Positions 29,147 to 41,762 are shown, counted from the stretch's first letter. The stretch: 64,000 nt of DNA from Sphingopyxis panaciterrulae (GCF_014199295.1 NZ_JACIJH010000006.1:152129-216128); one strand, 5' to 3'. Numbers and translations: made by a program. The notes: generated from the sequence alone by a model not told the origin.

Positions 29147-30493
29147 ATGTCCGAATTCGACTATGATCTGTTCGTCATCGGCGCCGGGTCGGGCGGGGTG
29201 CGCGCCAGCCGTGTCGCGGCCTCGCACGGCGCGCGCGTCGCGGTGGCGGAGGAACATCGGGTCGGCGGCACCTGCGTCATCCGCGGCTGCGTGCCCAAGA
29301 AGCTGCTCGTCTATGGCGCCCATTTCGCGGAGGATATTCACGACGCCCGCCAGTTCGGCTGGGACGTGCCCGACTGCCGCTTCGACTGGACGCGGCTGCG
29401 CGACAATGTGCTCGCGGAGGTCGCGCGGCTCGAGGGCCTCTACGGCCAGACGCTCGACAATCACAAGGTCACCGTGTTCAAGACGCGCGCGACCGTGATC
29501 GGCCCGCAGGCGGTCCGCCTCGCCGACGGGCAGGAATTGACCGCCGAGCGCATATTGATCGCGACCGGCGGCTGGCCCTTCGTGCCGGACTTTCCGGGCA
29601 GCGAACATGCGATCACCTCGAATGAGGTCTTTCACCTCGACGCCCTGCCGAAGCGGATCGTGATCGCGGGCGGCGGCTATATCGCCAACGAGTTCGCCGG
29701 CATCTTCAACGAGTTCGGCAGCAAGGTGACGATCGTCAACCGCGGTGACGCGATATTGCGCGGCTATGACGAGCAGATTCGCGACCGGCTGCTGCAGATT
29801 TCGATGACCAAGGGCATCGAATTCCGCTTCAACGCGCCTTTTCAGTCGATCGAGAAACAGGAGGACGGCTCGCTGCTCGTCCACCTCGACAATTGCGAGC
29901 CGATCCCCGCCGACGCAGTGCTGGTGGCGACCGGCCGCGTACCGAACACCAAGGGGCTAGGGCTCGAGGAGATCGGGATCGAACTCGACAAGCATGGCGC
30001 GGTCAAGGTCGACGAGACCAACCAGTCATCGGTGCCGAGCATCTACGCGGTCGGCGACGTCACCAATCGCATCCAGCTTACCCCCGTCGCGATCCGCGAA
30101 GGGCAGGCCTTTGCCGACAGCGTCTTCGGCGGCAGGCCGACTGTCGTCGATTATGTCAACGTGCCGAGCGCGGTGTTCAGCCATCCGCCGATCGGTGCGG
30201 TCGGGATGACCGAGGCAGAGGCGCGCAACAAGCTCGGCTCTATCCGCGTCTATACGAGCGATTTCCGCGCGATGAAGAATGTCCTCGCGGGGCGCAACGA
30301 GCGCGCGCTCTACAAGATGGTGGTCAACGAGGCGACCGACCAGGTCGTCGGTCTCCACCTGATCGGGCCGGACGCGCCCGAAATCTTGCAGGCGGCGGCG
30401 GTGGCGGTGAAGGCGGGATTGAGCAAGGCCGATTTCGACGCGACGGTCGCGCTGCACCCGAGCATGGCCGAAGAGCTGGTGTTGCTGAAATAG
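29147..30493 (+). CDS. gor: Glutathione-disulfide reductase
   Basis: 448 residues. FAD- and NADPH-dependent reduction of oxidised glutathione. The FAD-binding start is DLFVIGAGSGGVRASRVAA, the redox-active disulfide is GGTCVIRGCVPKK (two cysteines separated by four residues), the NADPH fold contains IVIAGGGYIANEFAGIF, and the C-terminal active-site motif is HPSMAEELV. Length fits Gor rather than mycothione or trypanothione reductase. A repeat hairpin with a T-tract follows the stop. Confidence 0.92.
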   Translation: MSEFDYDLFVIGAGSGGVRASRVAASHGARVAVAEEHRVGGTCVIRGCVPKKLLVYGAHFAEDIHDARQFGWDVPDCRFDWTRLRDNVLAEVARLEGLYGQTLDNHKVTVFKTRATVIGPQAVRLADGQELTAERILIATGGWPFVPDFPGSEHAITSNEVFHLDALPKRIVIAGGGYIANEFAGIFNEFGSKVTIVNRGDAILRGYDEQIRDRLLQISMTKGIEFRFNAPFQSIEKQEDGSLLVHLDNCEPIPADAVLVATGRVPNTKGLGLEEIGIELDKHGAVKVDETNQSSVPSIYAVGDVTNRIQLTPVAIREGQAFADSVFGGRPTVVDYVNVPSAVFSHPPIGAVGMTEAEARNKLGSIRVYTSDFRAMKNVLAGRNERALYKMVVNEATDQVVGLHLIGPDAPEILQAAAVAVKAGLSKADFDATVALHPSMAEELVLLK

Positions 30494-30498
30494 CCGTT

Positions 30499-30597
30499 CG
30501 TCGCCCCCGCGAAGGCGGGGGCCGCTGGAGGTTTACGCTTTCATCGCGGGGCAAGGCCGACAGCGGCCCCCGTCTTCGCGGGGGCGACGGTTTTTTA
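30499..30597 (+). terminator. Repeat-derived intrinsic terminator after gor
   Basis: CGTCGCCCCCGCGAAGGCGG and its inverted copy CGCGGGGGCGACGG (about 30499-30528 and 30560-30590) form a long hairpin that runs into six T residues at 30591-30596. It stands between the convergent gor and pccR genes. Each arm alone is also a short hairpin. The same unit occurs at 11326-11352. Confidence 0.7.
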
Positions 30598-32004
30598 CCC
30601 GATCCGATACGGCACCACGTCCCGGCGATCGGGGTCCACCAAAATCGGCCGGTCGCTCGGCGGAAAGGCGCGCTGGTCGCAATCGTCGCGCGGGCAGATG
30701 CGGCACGACGGGCCGATGCGTGCCGCCGCCTGTGGGGCGTCGACATCTACGCCATCGGCATAGACGAAATCGCCCGCATATTGCGCCTCGCACCCCAGCG
30801 CGACGGCGTAGCGGCGCGGAGCGCGGGCGTAGCTGCCCGATGGTTTCACCAGCCCCTTCGCCATCGAGACGTAGCGCAGGCCGTCGGGCGTCTCGGCGAG
30901 CTGGAACAGGATGCGGTCGGGGATCGCCGCGGCCTCGTGGACGATCCACAAGGGGCAGGCGCCGCCGAAGCGGGCGAATTGCAGCCGCGTCGCGCTGTGC
31001 CGCTTGGTGATGTTGCCCGCCATGTCGACGCGGCAGAAGAACATCGGGATGCCGCGCGCGCCGGGACGCTGGAGCGTCGAGAGGCGATGGCACGCCTGTT
31101 CGAAGCTGACCCCATAGTCGAGACGCAGCCGGTCGATGTCGTGGCGCACCGCGCGCGCGCTGGCGCGGAAGGGCGCGTAAGGCATCAGCACCGCGCCAGC
31201 GGCATAGTTGGCGAGCCCTACGTGGAGAAGCTGGCGCGCCGCGGCGGTGCGCAGCGGCGAGGCCTCGACCACCGCCGCGATCTCGTTTGCCAATGCCAGC
31301 GCGGCAAGCTGGTGCGCGAGCTGGAATCGGCGGCTTTCGGGCGGCTGCGACGGATCGATCACCAGATGGCGCATCGTCGCGTCGAAGTCGCGCAAGGTCT
31401 GCGACTGCTGATAGACGATCGAGATGCCCAGCGCCTCGCGCAGCCGCCGCTCGATCGCCTCGATGGCGGGCGAAGGGGCGCCGCCGCGCAGGCCGTTCGC
31501 CAGTTCCTCGGCGGCGCGGTCGATGCTGTCGACGTAATTGCCCGCATCGTGGAACCAGTCGCGGACCTCCTCCCACGGCAGGCGGCTGCCCTCGGCGGTA
31601 CCGCCGGTCAGCGCCTCGTCGATGATCTGGAGCCGCTGTCCGGCGCGGCGATAGGCGGCGTGGAGCGCGACGAACTGGTCGGCGAGCTGCGGCTGCTGGA
31701 GCGCGGCGCGTTCGAGCTGGTCTGGCGCGATGGGCGCGGCGGCGAACAGCGGATCGGCGGCGGCCTCGCGCAGCGCGCCGGCGCGCCGGGCGCCCGCATC
31801 GGCGGCGACCTCTTCCCATTCGAGCGGGAACAGCCGTTGCAGTCGGCCGAGCAGCGCCGGGGTCAGCGGGCGGTCGTCATGCTCGATCTGGCTGAGATAG
31901 GAGGCCGAGATGCCGAGCTGCGTGGCGAAGTCGGCCTGGCGGAGGGCGCGGGCGGCCCGAAGTTGGCGAAGTTGCCGCCCAGCGTAGAGTCGGGTCTGGA
32001 CCAT
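30595..32004 (-). CDS. pccR: ScfR-family transcriptional regulator (PccR-like): XRE HTH, ImmA/IrrE and DUF2083 regions
   Basis: 469 residues. The N terminus is an XRE helix-turn-helix ([20 protein letters not shown] then [17 protein letters not shown]). A central IrrE-like segment contains [18 protein letters not shown], where a protease would have HExxH, so the peptidase motif appears degenerate. The C-terminal DUF2083 region ends with clustered cysteines ([16 protein letters not shown]). ScfR proteins sense short-chain acyl-CoAs; PccR of Rhodobacter sphaeroides controls propionyl-CoA carboxylase. Divergence from pccB with TTTGCAAA boxes in the gap supports the same role. The ATG at 32004 gives the family start. 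Confidence 0.88.
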   Translation of the reverse strand: MVQTRLYAGRQLRQLRAARALRQADFATQLGISASYLSQIEHDDRPLTPALLGRLQRLFPLEWEEVAADAGARRAGALREAAADPLFAAAPIAPDQLERAALQQPQLADQFVALHAAYRRAGQRLQIIDEALTGGTAEGSRLPWEEVRDWFHDAGNYVDSIDRAAEELANGLRGGAPSPAIEAIERRLREALGISIVYQQSQTLRDFDATMRHLVIDPSQPPESRRFQLAHQLAALALANEIAAVVEASPLRTAAARQLLHVGLANYAAGAVLMPYAPFRASARAVRHDIDRLRLDYGVSFEQACHRLSTLQRPGARGIPMFFCRVDMAGNITKRHSATRLQFARFGGACPLWIVHEAAAIPDRILFQLAETPDGLRYVSMAKGLVKPSGSYARAPRRYAVALGCEAQYAGDFVYADGVDVDAPQAAARIGPSCRICPRDDCDQRAFPPSDRPILVDPDRRDVVPYRIG

Positions 32005-32018
32005 CGGCGGCAGCCTAA

Positions 32019-32049
32019 TTTGCAAAAATGGACTTTGCAACTTTGCAAA
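32019..32049. promoter_or_regulatory. Probable PccR operator: three TTTGCAA boxes
   Basis: TTTGCAAA at 32019-32026, TTTGCAA at 32034-32040 and TTTGCAAA at 32042-32049 lie in the 109-nt gap between pccR and pccB. The last two are direct repeats one base apart. As I recall, the R. sphaeroides PccR site is TTTGCAAA-N4-TTTGCAAA, so the box is the same but the spacing differs. The site starts 15 nt upstream of the pccR start, suggesting autoregulation as well. Confidence 0.75.
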
Positions 32050-32113
32050 TTCACATTTGAACTGGCGCGCGCGAACGGGCAGGGCGATGTCTTCGAACTT
32101 CGTGGAGAGCCGC

Positions 32114-33646
32114 ATGTCCGCCAATATCACCGAAATGGAACGCCGCCGCGCCGCCGCCGCGCTGGGGGGCGGGCAGAAGCGCATCGACGCGCAGCACGCC
32201 AAGGGCAAGCTGACCGCGCGCGAGCGGCTCGACGTGCTGCTCGACGAGGGCTCGTTCGAGGAGCTCGATACCTATGTCGAGCATGACTGCGTCGATTTCG
32301 GCATGCAGGACCAACGGATTCCCGGGGATGGCGTCGTCACCGGGTCGGGCACGATCAACGGCCGCCTCGTCTATGTCTTCAGCCAGGATTTCACCGTCTT
32401 CGGCGGCTCGCTGTCGAAGCGCCATGCCGAAAAGATCTGCAAGGTCATGGACAAGGCGCTGCTGGTCGGCGCGCCGGTCATCGGCCTGAACGACAGCGGC
32501 GGCGCGCGCATCCAGGAAGGCGTCGCCTCGCTCGGCGGCTATGCCGACGTGTTTCAGCGCAACGTGCTGGCGTCGGGCGTGGTGCCGCAGATCAGCCTGA
32601 TCATGGGCCCCTGCGCGGGCGGCGCAGTTTACAGCCCGGCGATGACCGACTTCATCTTCATGGTGAAGGACAGCAGTTATATGTTCGTCACCGGCCCCGA
32701 TGTTGTCAAAACCGTCACCAACGAGGTCGTGACGCAGGAGGAACTGGGCGGCGCGATCACCCACACGACCAAAAGCTCGGTGGCCGACCTGGCGTTCGAG
32801 AACGACATCGAGGCGCTGCTCAGCGTCCGCGATTTCTTCGACTATCTGCCCGAGAACAACCGCAGCGGTGTTCCCGTGCGCCCGACGAGCGACCCCTATG
32901 ACCGCGCCGAGGAAAGCCTCGACACGCTGATCCCGCCCAATGCGAACCAGCCCTATGACATGCACGAGTTGATCCGCAAGACGGTCGACGAGGGCGATTT
33001 CTTCGAGGTGCAGCCGGCGCACGCGGGCAATATCATCTGCGGTTTCGGCCGCATCGAGGGGCGCACGATCGGCATCGTCGCGAACCAGCCACTCGTGCTC
33101 GCGGGGGTGCTCGACATCAATTCGTCGAAGAAGGCGGCGCGCTTCGTCCGCTTCTGCGACGCGTTCGAGATTCCGATCGTCACCTTCGTCGACGTCCCCG
33201 GCTTTCTGCCCGGCACCGCGCAGGAATATAATGGCATCATCAAGCATGGCGCAAAGCTGCTCTTCGCCTATGCCGAGGCGACGGTGCCCAAGATCACGGT
33301 CATCACGCGCAAGGCCTATGGCGGCGCCTATGACGTGATGGCGTCGAAGCATCTGCGCGGCGATCTGAACTATGCCTGGCCGACCGCCGAGATCGCGGTG
33401 ATGGGCGCGAAGGGCGCGGTCGAGATCATCTTCCGCGCCGACATCGGCGACCCCGAAAAGATCGCGCAGCGCACGAAGGAATATGAGGACCGCTTCGCCA
33501 ACCCCTTCGTCGCGGCGTCGCGGGGCTATATCGACGAGGTCATCCACCCGCATAACACGCGCAAGCGGATCGCGCTGGGGCTACGGAAGCTGCGGAACAA
33601 GCAGCTCGAAAATCCGTGGAAGAAGCATGACAATATTCCGCTTTAG
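32114..33646 (+). CDS. pccB: Propionyl-CoA carboxylase beta subunit (carboxyltransferase)
   Basis: 510 residues. Transfers CO2 from carboxybiotin to propionyl-CoA, giving (S)-methylmalonyl-CoA; partner of PccA at 39735. Typical segments are [20 protein letters not shown], the oxyanion glycines of [20 protein letters not shown] and [16 protein letters not shown], and the second-half [15 protein letters not shown]. The ATG at 32114 (family start [11 protein letters not shown]) has GGAGAG upstream; an in-frame ATG at 32087 is an alternative. It heads the rightward propionate cluster. Confidence 0.93.
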   Translation: MSANITEMERRRAAAALGGGQKRIDAQHAKGKLTARERLDVLLDEGSFEELDTYVEHDCVDFGMQDQRIPGDGVVTGSGTINGRLVYVFSQDFTVFGGSLSKRHAEKICKVMDKALLVGAPVIGLNDSGGARIQEGVASLGGYADVFQRNVLASGVVPQISLIMGPCAGGAVYSPAMTDFIFMVKDSSYMFVTGPDVVKTVTNEVVTQEELGGAITHTTKSSVADLAFENDIEALLSVRDFFDYLPENNRSGVPVRPTSDPYDRAEESLDTLIPPNANQPYDMHELIRKTVDEGDFFEVQPAHAGNIICGFGRIEGRTIGIVANQPLVLAGVLDINSSKKAARFVRFCDAFEIPIVTFVDVPGFLPGTAQEYNGIIKHGAKLLFAYAEATVPKITVITRKAYGGAYDVMASKHLRGDLNYAWPTAEIAVMGAKGAVEIIFRADIGDPEKIAQRTKEYEDRFANPFVAASRGYIDEVIHPHNTRKRIALGLRKLRNKQLENPWKKHDNIPL

Positions 33647-33650
33647 CTTT

Positions 33651-33729
33651 CGTCATCCCGGAGTCGATCCGGGGTCCAGCTATGCGAGCTTGCAAAGCGG
33701 GGTGCCGGATCAAGTCCGGCATGACGAAG
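33651..33729. repeat. Intergenic inverted repeat, CGTCATCCCGG / CCGGCATGACG family
   Basis: CGTCATCCCGGAGTCGATCC at the left and GGATCAAGTCCGGCATGACG at the right form an imperfect inverted pair with a variable middle. Further members lie at 43650-43749 and 60114-60204. It separates pccB from the exported-protein gene. Confidence 0.78.
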
Positions 33730-33821
33730 TTGGTGAGTTCGATTTCCGGACAGGGCCGGAGGTTAGGGCGGCACGCGGTCAGGCTACTGCGATGGTCTTG
33801 ATTTTCCAATGAGGTTTGAAA

Positions 33822-34571
33822 ATGCGTAAGTCCCTTTTCACTCTCCTGACAGTTTCCGCGTTGCTGGCTTCGTCCGTGGCGTCGGCGTTCGACCCCGACA
33901 CGCCGGTCGGCGATTCCGAGCCCGCTTTCCCGATCACGCTCGGGAGCGACGAGGACACGACGATCGACCTCGCGTTCCGCGCCGCCTTCGGCCTCGCCAG
34001 GGACGCGGAGGTCGAGGCGGTGCGGGAGATCGACGGGCGCAGCTATCATTTCCGTCCTGCCACGATCCATCTGCTGCCGAACAATGTCGGCGTGCTGCTG
34101 AGCCTCGGCGGGTTCGACGAAGCAGGGCATGGCGACGGCGGGATCAACGCGATCCACTATCTGCAGGCGGGGCCGACCGGCTGGACGCTGAAGGGCGAGT
34201 GGCTGAAGCTCGGTTCGGTCGGCACTGTCGGCAATGCCGCGACGGCGTGGGGCTTCAGCGACGCGCTGGGCAAGAACCCCTATCTCGTCACCTCGGGCGG
34301 TGGCGTGTGGCAGGGCTGCGCGATCGGTTTCGCGACGGTGACCGAACTGACCCCCGACGGGCCGGTCGACCGCGGCAGCTTCACCGACGGCATGAGCTCG
34401 GGCGCGGGCCTGGGTCAGAGCGAGCAGGATTATGAGGGACGGATCGTCGCGGCGGTCCCCGACAAGAGCTTTACCGTCGCCTACACCGGCACGCGGTCGT
34501 TCAAGCAGCAATATGTGCTGAAGGACGGCAAATATGCGCTGATCGGCAAGGATCAGGTTCCGGGTTGCTGA
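33822..34571 (+). CDS. Exported protein of unknown function in the propionate cluster
   Basis: 249 residues with a signal peptide (MRKSLFTLLTVSALLASSVASA, cleavage near residue 22, mature FDPDTP). The mature part is acidic and glycine-rich with segments such as IHLLPNNVGVLLSLGGFDEA and NPYLVTSGGGVWQGCAIGF; it likely forms a beta-rich periplasmic domain. I recognise no family and no catalytic motif. ATG at 33822 has GAGG upstream; a TTG two codons earlier is less likely. It ends 10 nt before mce, so it may be cotranscribed, although the reason is unclear. Confidence 0.78.
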   Translation: MRKSLFTLLTVSALLASSVASAFDPDTPVGDSEPAFPITLGSDEDTTIDLAFRAAFGLARDAEVEAVREIDGRSYHFRPATIHLLPNNVGVLLSLGGFDEAGHGDGGINAIHYLQAGPTGWTLKGEWLKLGSVGTVGNAATAWGFSDALGKNPYLVTSGGGVWQGCAIGFATVTELTPDGPVDRGSFTDGMSSGAGLGQSEQDYEGRIVAAVPDKSFTVAYTGTRSFKQQYVLKDGKYALIGKDQVPGC

Positions 34572-34581
34572 GGAGAGAGAG

Positions 34582-35019
34582 ATGAAACTAGGCCGCCTCA
34601 ACCATATCGGCGTCGCAACACCGTCGATCGCCGACAGCATCGTCTTTTACCGCGACGTGATGGGCGCGACGACGATTCATGAGCCGTTCGACCTGCCCGA
34701 TCAGGGGGTGAAAGTGTGCTTCGTCGACACGCCGGGCGAAGGCGGGACGAACGGGACGCAGATCGAGCTGATCGAGCCGCTTCCCGGCAACACCTCCATC
34801 GCGGGTTTTCTGGAGAAGAACCCGGCGGGCGGGCAGCATCATATGTGCTACGAAGTTCCCGACATCCACGCCGCCAAGGCCGCGTTCGAGGCGCTGGGCA
34901 AGCGGGTGCTGGGGGAACCCAGGATCGGGGCGCATGGGACGCTGATCTTCTTCGTCCATCCGCGCGACATGGGCGGGGTGCTGACCGAGATCATGGAGAC
35001 GCCGAAGGGGGCGCACTGA
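34582..35019 (+). CDS. mce: Methylmalonyl-CoA epimerase
   Basis: 145 residues of the VOC (glyoxalase) metal-binding fold. Converts (S)- to (R)-methylmalonyl-CoA, linking PccAB to the mutase. The family start KLGRLNHIGVATPSIADSI carries the first His ligand, and PAGGQHHMCYEVPDIHAA and MGGVLTEIME carry the others. AGGAGAGAG precedes the ATG. Its position between pccB and the mutase makes the assignment strong. Confidence 0.93.
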   Translation: MKLGRLNHIGVATPSIADSIVFYRDVMGATTIHEPFDLPDQGVKVCFVDTPGEGGTNGTQIELIEPLPGNTSIAGFLEKNPAGGQHHMCYEVPDIHAAKAAFEALGKRVLGEPRIGAHGTLIFFVHPRDMGGVLTEIMETPKGAH

Positions 35020-35027
35020 CTTTTCCG

Positions 35028-35172
35028 CCCTCGCCCCTTCAGGGGAGAGGCGCGAGACCTGGGTCCGCGCAGCGGGCCCTAGTCGCAGCGGAGAGGGGAG
35101 GCCCCCTCTCCAACTTCGGCTAGCCGGCAGGCCGGCAAGCCTTCGTATCCTCTCCCCTGAAGGGGAGAGGGC
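35028..35172. repeat. Inverted repeat pair, CCCCTTCAGGGGAGAGG family
   Basis: CGCCCCTTCAGGGGAGAGG at the left and CCTCTCCCCTGAAGGGGAGA at the right are inverted, with short internal GGAGAGGGG and CCCCTCTCC pairs between. It is related to 1850-1979 and fills the mce-to-mutase gap. The right arm itself supplies GGGGAGAGGG shortly before the mutase start region. Confidence 0.75.
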
Positions 35173-35190
35173 ATGGGAATAGAGACTGTT

Positions 35191-37338
35191 ATGACCGACA
35201 AACCCACCCTCGACCAATGGGCCGCCGCCGCCGACAAGGAGGTGAAGGGCAAGGACCTGAGCTGGCACACGCCCGAGGGGATCGACGTCAAGCCGCTCTA
35301 CACGGCGGAAGACGTCCGGACCGACCCCGGCCTCCCCGGCTTCGCCCCCTTCACGCGCGGGGTGCGCGCGTCGATGTACACCGGGCGGCCGTGGACGATC
35401 CGGCAATATGCGGGCTTTTCGACCGCCGAGGAATCGAACGCCTTTTATCGCCGCAACCTCGCCGCCGGGCAGAAGGGCCTGAGCGTCGCCTTCGATCTCG
35501 CGACCCACCGCGGCTATGACAGCGACCACCCGCGCGTCGTCGGCGACGTGGGGAAGGCGGGGGTCGCGATCGACAGCGTCGAGGATATGAAGATATTGTT
35601 CGACGGCATCCCGCTCGACCAGATGTCGGTGTCGATGACCATGAACGGCGCGGTGATCCCGATCCTCGCTTTCTTCATCGTCGCGGGCGAGGAGCAGGGG
35701 GTCGAGCGCAAATTGCTCGACGGGACCATCCAGAACGACATCCTCAAGGAGTTCATGGTTCGCAACACCTATATCTACCCGCCCGAGCCCTCGATGCGGA
35801 TCATCAGCGACATTTTCGGCTATACGTCGCGCGAGATGCCCAAGTTCAACAGCATCTCGATCTCCGGCTATCATATGCAGGAGGCGGGGGCGACGCAGGT
35901 GCAGGAGCTGGCCTTCACCATCGCCGACGGCATCGAATATGTGAAATATGGCGTCGCCAGCGGCCTCGACATCGACAAGTTCGCCGGGCGCCTGTCCTTC
36001 TTTTTCGCGATCGGCATGAATTTTTTCATGGAGGCGGCGAAGCTGCGCGCGGCGCGGGTGCTGTGGCACCGCGCGATGACGAAGCTGGGGGCGCAGTCCG
36101 AACGCTCGAAGATGCTGCGCACCCATTGCCAGACCAGCGGCGTGTCGCTGACCGAGCAGGACCCCTATAACAATGTCGTCCGCACGACGATCGAGGCGAT
36201 GGCGGCGATGCTCGGCGGAACGCAGAGCCTGCATACCAACGCGCTCGACGAGGCGATCGCGCTGCCGACCGATTTCTCGGCGCGTATCGCCCGCAACACG
36301 CAGATCATCATCCAGGAAGAGACCGGCATGACCAATGTCGTCGATCCGCTGGGTGGGTCTTATTATGTCGAGGCGCTGACGCAGGAACTGGTCGACGCGG
36401 CGCAGGCGATCATCGACCGCGTCGAGGCCGAAGGCGGCATGGCGAAGGCGGTCGCGGCGGGCTGGCCGAAGGCGATGATCGAGGAAGCCGCCGCGGCGCG
36501 GCAGGCGCGCGTCGACCGCGGCGACGACGTGATCGTCGGGGTGAACAAATATCGCCTGAAGGACGAGGACCTGCTCGAAACGCTGGAGGTCGACAATACG
36601 AAGGTCCGCGAGGCGCAGGTCGCGCGCTTGGGCAAGGTGAAGGCGGCCCGCGACGAGGCGGCGTGCCGCGCGGCGCTCGATGCGTTGCGGGCGGCGGCGG
36701 CGGCGCCGCAGTCGATCGAGACCAATTTGCTTGCCCACGCGGTCGAAGCGGCGCGCGCGCGCGCGACGCTGGGCGAGATTTCGTCGGCGATGGAAGAGGC
36801 CTTCGACCGCTATGCGACGGTGCCAACGCCGGTGAAGGGCGTCTATGCCGCGCCCTATCAGGACGACAGCCGCTGGGCGCAGGTCGTCGACGGGGTCAAG
36901 GCGGTCGAGCGCCGGCTGGGCCGCGCGCCCAAGCTGCTGATCGCCAAGATGGGGCAGGACGGGCACGACCGCGGCGCCAACGTCATCGCCTCGGCCTTCA
37001 GCGACATGGGTTTCGACGTGGTGTCGGGGCCGCTGTTCCAGACGCCGGAGGAGACGGTGGTGCTCGCGCTCGACAGCGGGGTCGACGCGGTCGGCGCGTC
37101 GAGCCTCGCCGCCGGGCACAAGACGCTGATCCCCGAACTCATCAAGGGACTGAAGGAAGCCGGGCGCGGCGACATCAAGGTCATCGCGGGGGGCGTCATC
37201 CCGCCGCAGGACTATGATTATCTGCGCGACGCCGGAGTGCAGGGCATCTATGGCCCCGGATCGAACGTGGTCGAATGCGCCGCCGACGTGCTGCGCCTGC
37301 TCGGCCACAATATGCCGCCACTGGAGGATGCCGCATGA
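35191..37338 (+). CDS. Methylmalonyl-CoA mutase
   Basis: 715 residues; single-chain form with both domains. Adenosylcobalamin-dependent conversion of (R)-methylmalonyl-CoA to succinyl-CoA. The substrate TIM barrel begins near residue 40 ([20 protein letters not shown]) and includes [18 protein letters not shown] and [15 protein letters not shown]. The C-terminal B12-binding domain has the cobalt-ligand histidine in [19 protein letters not shown] at 35191 ([10 protein letters not shown]) is preferred; an in-frame ATG at 35173 directly follows the repeat arm and has a good purine tract. Stop overlaps metY as ATGA. Confidence 0.93.
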   Translation: MTDKPTLDQWAAAADKEVKGKDLSWHTPEGIDVKPLYTAEDVRTDPGLPGFAPFTRGVRASMYTGRPWTIRQYAGFSTAEESNAFYRRNLAAGQKGLSVAFDLATHRGYDSDHPRVVGDVGKAGVAIDSVEDMKILFDGIPLDQMSVSMTMNGAVIPILAFFIVAGEEQGVERKLLDGTIQNDILKEFMVRNTYIYPPEPSMRIISDIFGYTSREMPKFNSISISGYHMQEAGATQVQELAFTIADGIEYVKYGVASGLDIDKFAGRLSFFFAIGMNFFMEAAKLRAARVLWHRAMTKLGAQSERSKMLRTHCQTSGVSLTEQDPYNNVVRTTIEAMAAMLGGTQSLHTNALDEAIALPTDFSARIARNTQIIIQEETGMTNVVDPLGGSYYVEALTQELVDAAQAIIDRVEAEGGMAKAVAAGWPKAMIEEAAAARQARVDRGDDVIVGVNKYRLKDEDLLETLEVDNTKVREAQVARLGKVKAARDEAACRAALDALRAAAAAPQSIETNLLAHAVEAARARATLGEISSAMEEAFDRYATVPTPVKGVYAAPYQDDSRWAQVVDGVKAVERRLGRAPKLLIAKMGQDGHDRGANVIASAFSDMGFDVVSGPLFQTPEETVVLALDSGVDAVGASSLAAGHKTLIPELIKGLKEAGRGDIKVIAGGVIPPQDYDYLRDAGVQGIYGPGSNVVECAADVLRLLGHNMPPLEDAA

Positions 37339-38615
37339 CTGAGATGAAGCCCGAAACGCTGACCGTTCACGCCGGGACCGCGCCCGACCCGACGACCAAG
37401 GCACGGATCACGCCGATCTATCAGACCTCGTCCTATGTCTTCGACAGCGTCGAACATGCCTCGCGGCTGTTCAACCTGGAAGAATTCGGGAATATCTACA
37501 CCCGGATCATGAACCCGACCAACGGCGCGCTCGAGGGCAAGATCGCGGCGCTCGAAGGCGGGCAGGCCGCGCTGGCGGTGGCATCGGGCCACGCGGCGCA
37601 GTTCCTGTCGTTCCACACGCTGATGGAGCCGGGCTGCGAGATCGTCGCGGCGCGCAAGCTTTATGGCGGGTCGCAGAACCAGCTCGGCCAGAGCTTTCGC
37701 AAGATGGCGTGGACGACGCATTTCGTCGACGCCGACGATGCCGGCAACGTCGCCGCCGCGATCAGCGACAAGACGCGCGCGGTCTTCATCGAAAGCCTCG
37801 CCAACCCCGGCGGGGTCGTGCAGGATATCGAGGCGATCGCCAAGGTCGCGCACGATGCCGGCGTACCGTTGATCGTCGACAACACGATGGCGACGCCGAT
37901 GCTGTGCCGCCCGATCGAGCATGGCGCCGACATCGTCGTTCATTCGACGACCAAATTTTTGAACGGCCATGGCAATGCGATCGGCGGGGTGATCGTCGAT
38001 GCGGGGAGCTTCGACTGGGCGAAGGGCGGGCGCTATCCGACGCTCAGCGAGCCCAACGCCTCCTATCACGGGATCAAGTTCACCGAGGCCTTCGGGCCGC
38101 TCGCCTTCATCCTCGCCGCGCGGACGCTGGGGCTGCGCGACCTGGGGCCGGCGCTCGCGCCGATGAACGCCTTCCTCGCGCTCACCGGCATGGAAACGCT
38201 GGCGCTGCGGATGGAGCGGCATTGCAGCAACGCGCTGGCGCTCGCCAAGTGGCTGAAGGCGCATCCCAAGATCGATTGGGTGTCCTATGCGGGGCTGGAG
38301 GACGACCCCTATCATCCGCTCGCGCAGCGCTATCTCGGCGGCAAGGGTGGGGCGGTGTTCACCTTCGGGCTCAAGGGCGGCTATGACGCTGGCGTCGCGC
38401 TGGTGTCGTCGGTCAAGATGTTCAGTCACCTTGCGAACCTCGGCGACACCCGTTCGCTCATCATCCATCCCGCCTCGACCACGCACAGCCAGTTGTCCGA
38501 GGCCGAGCTGGTCGAAACCGGCGCCGGCCCCGACGTGGTGCGGGTGTCGGTGGGGATCGAACATATCGACGACATCATCGCCGACCTGGCGCAGGCATTG
38601 GAGGCCATCGCATGA
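37335..38615 (+). CDS. metY: O-acetylhomoserine sulfhydrylase / Cys-Met metabolism PLP enzyme
   Basis: 426 residues of the Cys/Met metabolism PLP family. The PLP lysine lies in [20 protein letters not shown]. Other marks are [50 protein letters not shown] and ESLANPGG. Length and the KFLNGHG form fit O-acetylhomoserine (thiol)-lyase better than cystathionine synthase, but specificity is inferred. It is coupled by ATGA to the mutase upstream and to bioB downstream, so it belongs to the propionate operon. Confidence 0.85.
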   Translation: MTEMKPETLTVHAGTAPDPTTKARITPIYQTSSYVFDSVEHASRLFNLEEFGNIYTRIMNPTNGALEGKIAALEGGQAALAVASGHAAQFLSFHTLMEPGCEIVAARKLYGGSQNQLGQSFRKMAWTTHFVDADDAGNVAAAISDKTRAVFIESLANPGGVVQDIEAIAKVAHDAGVPLIVDNTMATPMLCRPIEHGADIVVHSTTKFLNGHGNAIGGVIVDAGSFDWAKGGRYPTLSEPNASYHGIKFTEAFGPLAFILAARTLGLRDLGPALAPMNAFLALTGMETLALRMERHCSNALALAKWLKAHPKIDWVSYAGLEDDPYHPLAQRYLGGKGGAVFTFGLKGGYDAGVALVSSVKMFSHLANLGDTRSLIIHPASTTHSQLSEAELVETGAGPDVVRVSVGIEHIDDIIADLAQALEAIA

Positions 38616-39610
38616 CCGAGACCCGCAACGACTGGACGCGCGACGAGATCGCCGAACTGTTCGACCTGCCGTTCGACGAGCTGATGTGGGAGGCGCAGGG
38701 CGTCCACCGCCGCCATCATGCGCGCGGCGAGGTGCAGCTTTGCACCTTGCTCAGCATCAAGACCGGCGGCTGCGCCGAGGACTGCGGCTATTGCTCGCAG
38801 TCGGCGCACGCCGACACGGGGCTGAAAGCGACCAAGCTGATGGACGTGCGCGCGGTGCTGCAAGCGGCGGCCGAGGCGAAGGATGCGGGCTCGCAGCGCT
38901 TCTGCATGGGCGCGGCGTGGCGCAACCCCAAGGACCGCGACATGCCCGTGATCGTCGAGATGATCGAGGGCGTGCGCCAGATGGGCATGGAAACCTGCAT
39001 GACGCTGGGGATGCTCACGAAGGAGCAGGCGCAGACGCTCGCCGTCGCGGGGCTCGACTATTACAACCACAATATCGACACGAGCCCGGAGAATTACGCG
39101 AATATCATCTCGACGCGGACGTTTCAGGACCGGCTCGACACGCTGGAGGAAGTGCGCGCGGCGGGGATCAACGTCTGTTCGGGCGGGATCGTCGGCATGG
39201 GCGAGACGCGCGCCGACCGCGTGGGCTTCATCCACGCGCTCGCAACCTTGCCCGAGCATCCGGGCAGCGTGCCGGTCAACGCGCTGATCCCGATCAAGGG
39301 CACCGTGCTCGGCGATATGCTGGCGGACACCCCGCTCGCCGAGATCGACGACATCGAATTCGTCCGCACCGTCGCGGTCGCGCGCATCACCATGCCCAAG
39401 AGCATGGTCCGCCTGTCGGCGGGGCGCGAGAGCATGTCGGAAGCGACGCAGGCGCTCTGCTTCATGGCGGGCGCGAACAGCATCTTCACCGGCGACAAGC
39501 TGCTCACCACCGGCAACCGCGGCGACAGCGCCGACGCGGCGCTGTTCGCGAAGCTGGGGTTGCGACCGATGGTGAGCGAAGAGCCGATGCGGATGGAGGC
39601 GGCGGAGTGA
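38612..39610 (+). CDS. bioB: Biotin synthase
   Basis: 332 residues. Radical-SAM enzyme that inserts sulfur into dethiobiotin. The SAM cluster motif is [19 protein letters not shown] (C-x3-C-x2-C), and the second cluster region appears in [29 protein letters not shown] and [18 protein letters not shown] are typical. It starts within the metY stop (ATGA). The other bio genes are not in the window. Its place just before pccA, a biotin protein, suggests cofactor supply matched to demand. Confidence 0.95.
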   Translation: MTETRNDWTRDEIAELFDLPFDELMWEAQGVHRRHHARGEVQLCTLLSIKTGGCAEDCGYCSQSAHADTGLKATKLMDVRAVLQAAAEAKDAGSQRFCMGAAWRNPKDRDMPVIVEMIEGVRQMGMETCMTLGMLTKEQAQTLAVAGLDYYNHNIDTSPENYANIISTRTFQDRLDTLEEVRAAGINVCSGGIVGMGETRADRVGFIHALATLPEHPGSVPVNALIPIKGTVLGDMLADTPLAEIDDIEFVRTVAVARITMPKSMVRLSAGRESMSEATQALCFMAGANSIFTGDKLLTTGNRGDSADAALFAKLGLRPMVSEEPMRMEAAE

Positions 39611-39615
39611 AAGTT

Positions 39616-39730
39616 TCCCCTCCTGCTCGCGGGAGGGGTTAGGGGAGGGCCTGTTCCCTCTGAAACCATATCGAATTTCGCAAACGGGACAGGCCCTCCC
39701 CCGGCCCCTCCCGCAAGCGGGAGGGGAGTG
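39616..39730. repeat. Inverted repeat pair, CCCCTCCCGCAAGCGGGAGGGG family
   Basis: CCCCTCCTGCTCGCGGGAGG at the left and CCCTCCCGCAAGCGGGAGGG at the right are each a hairpin. Between them AGGGGAGGGCCTGTTCC and an inverted GGGACAGGCCCTCCCC form a second pairing layer. Only 9 nt separate the bioB stop from it, and its right end forms the pccA ribosome binding site. Confidence 0.78.
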
Positions 39731-39734
39731 AAGC

Positions 39735-41756
<2,022 letters not shown>

Positions 41757-41762
41757 GTCCTA

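Noticed and set aside
30595..32004. Reading the ScfR-type regulator as an active ImmA/IrrE toxin-antitoxin protease
   Set aside because: The expected HExxH is not seen in the central domain and the neighbours are metabolic genes.
37300..37335. A SAM-type riboswitch upstream of metY, known for this gene in some alphaproteobacteria
   Set aside because: metY overlaps the mutase stop by ATGA, so there is no leader to hold a riboswitch.
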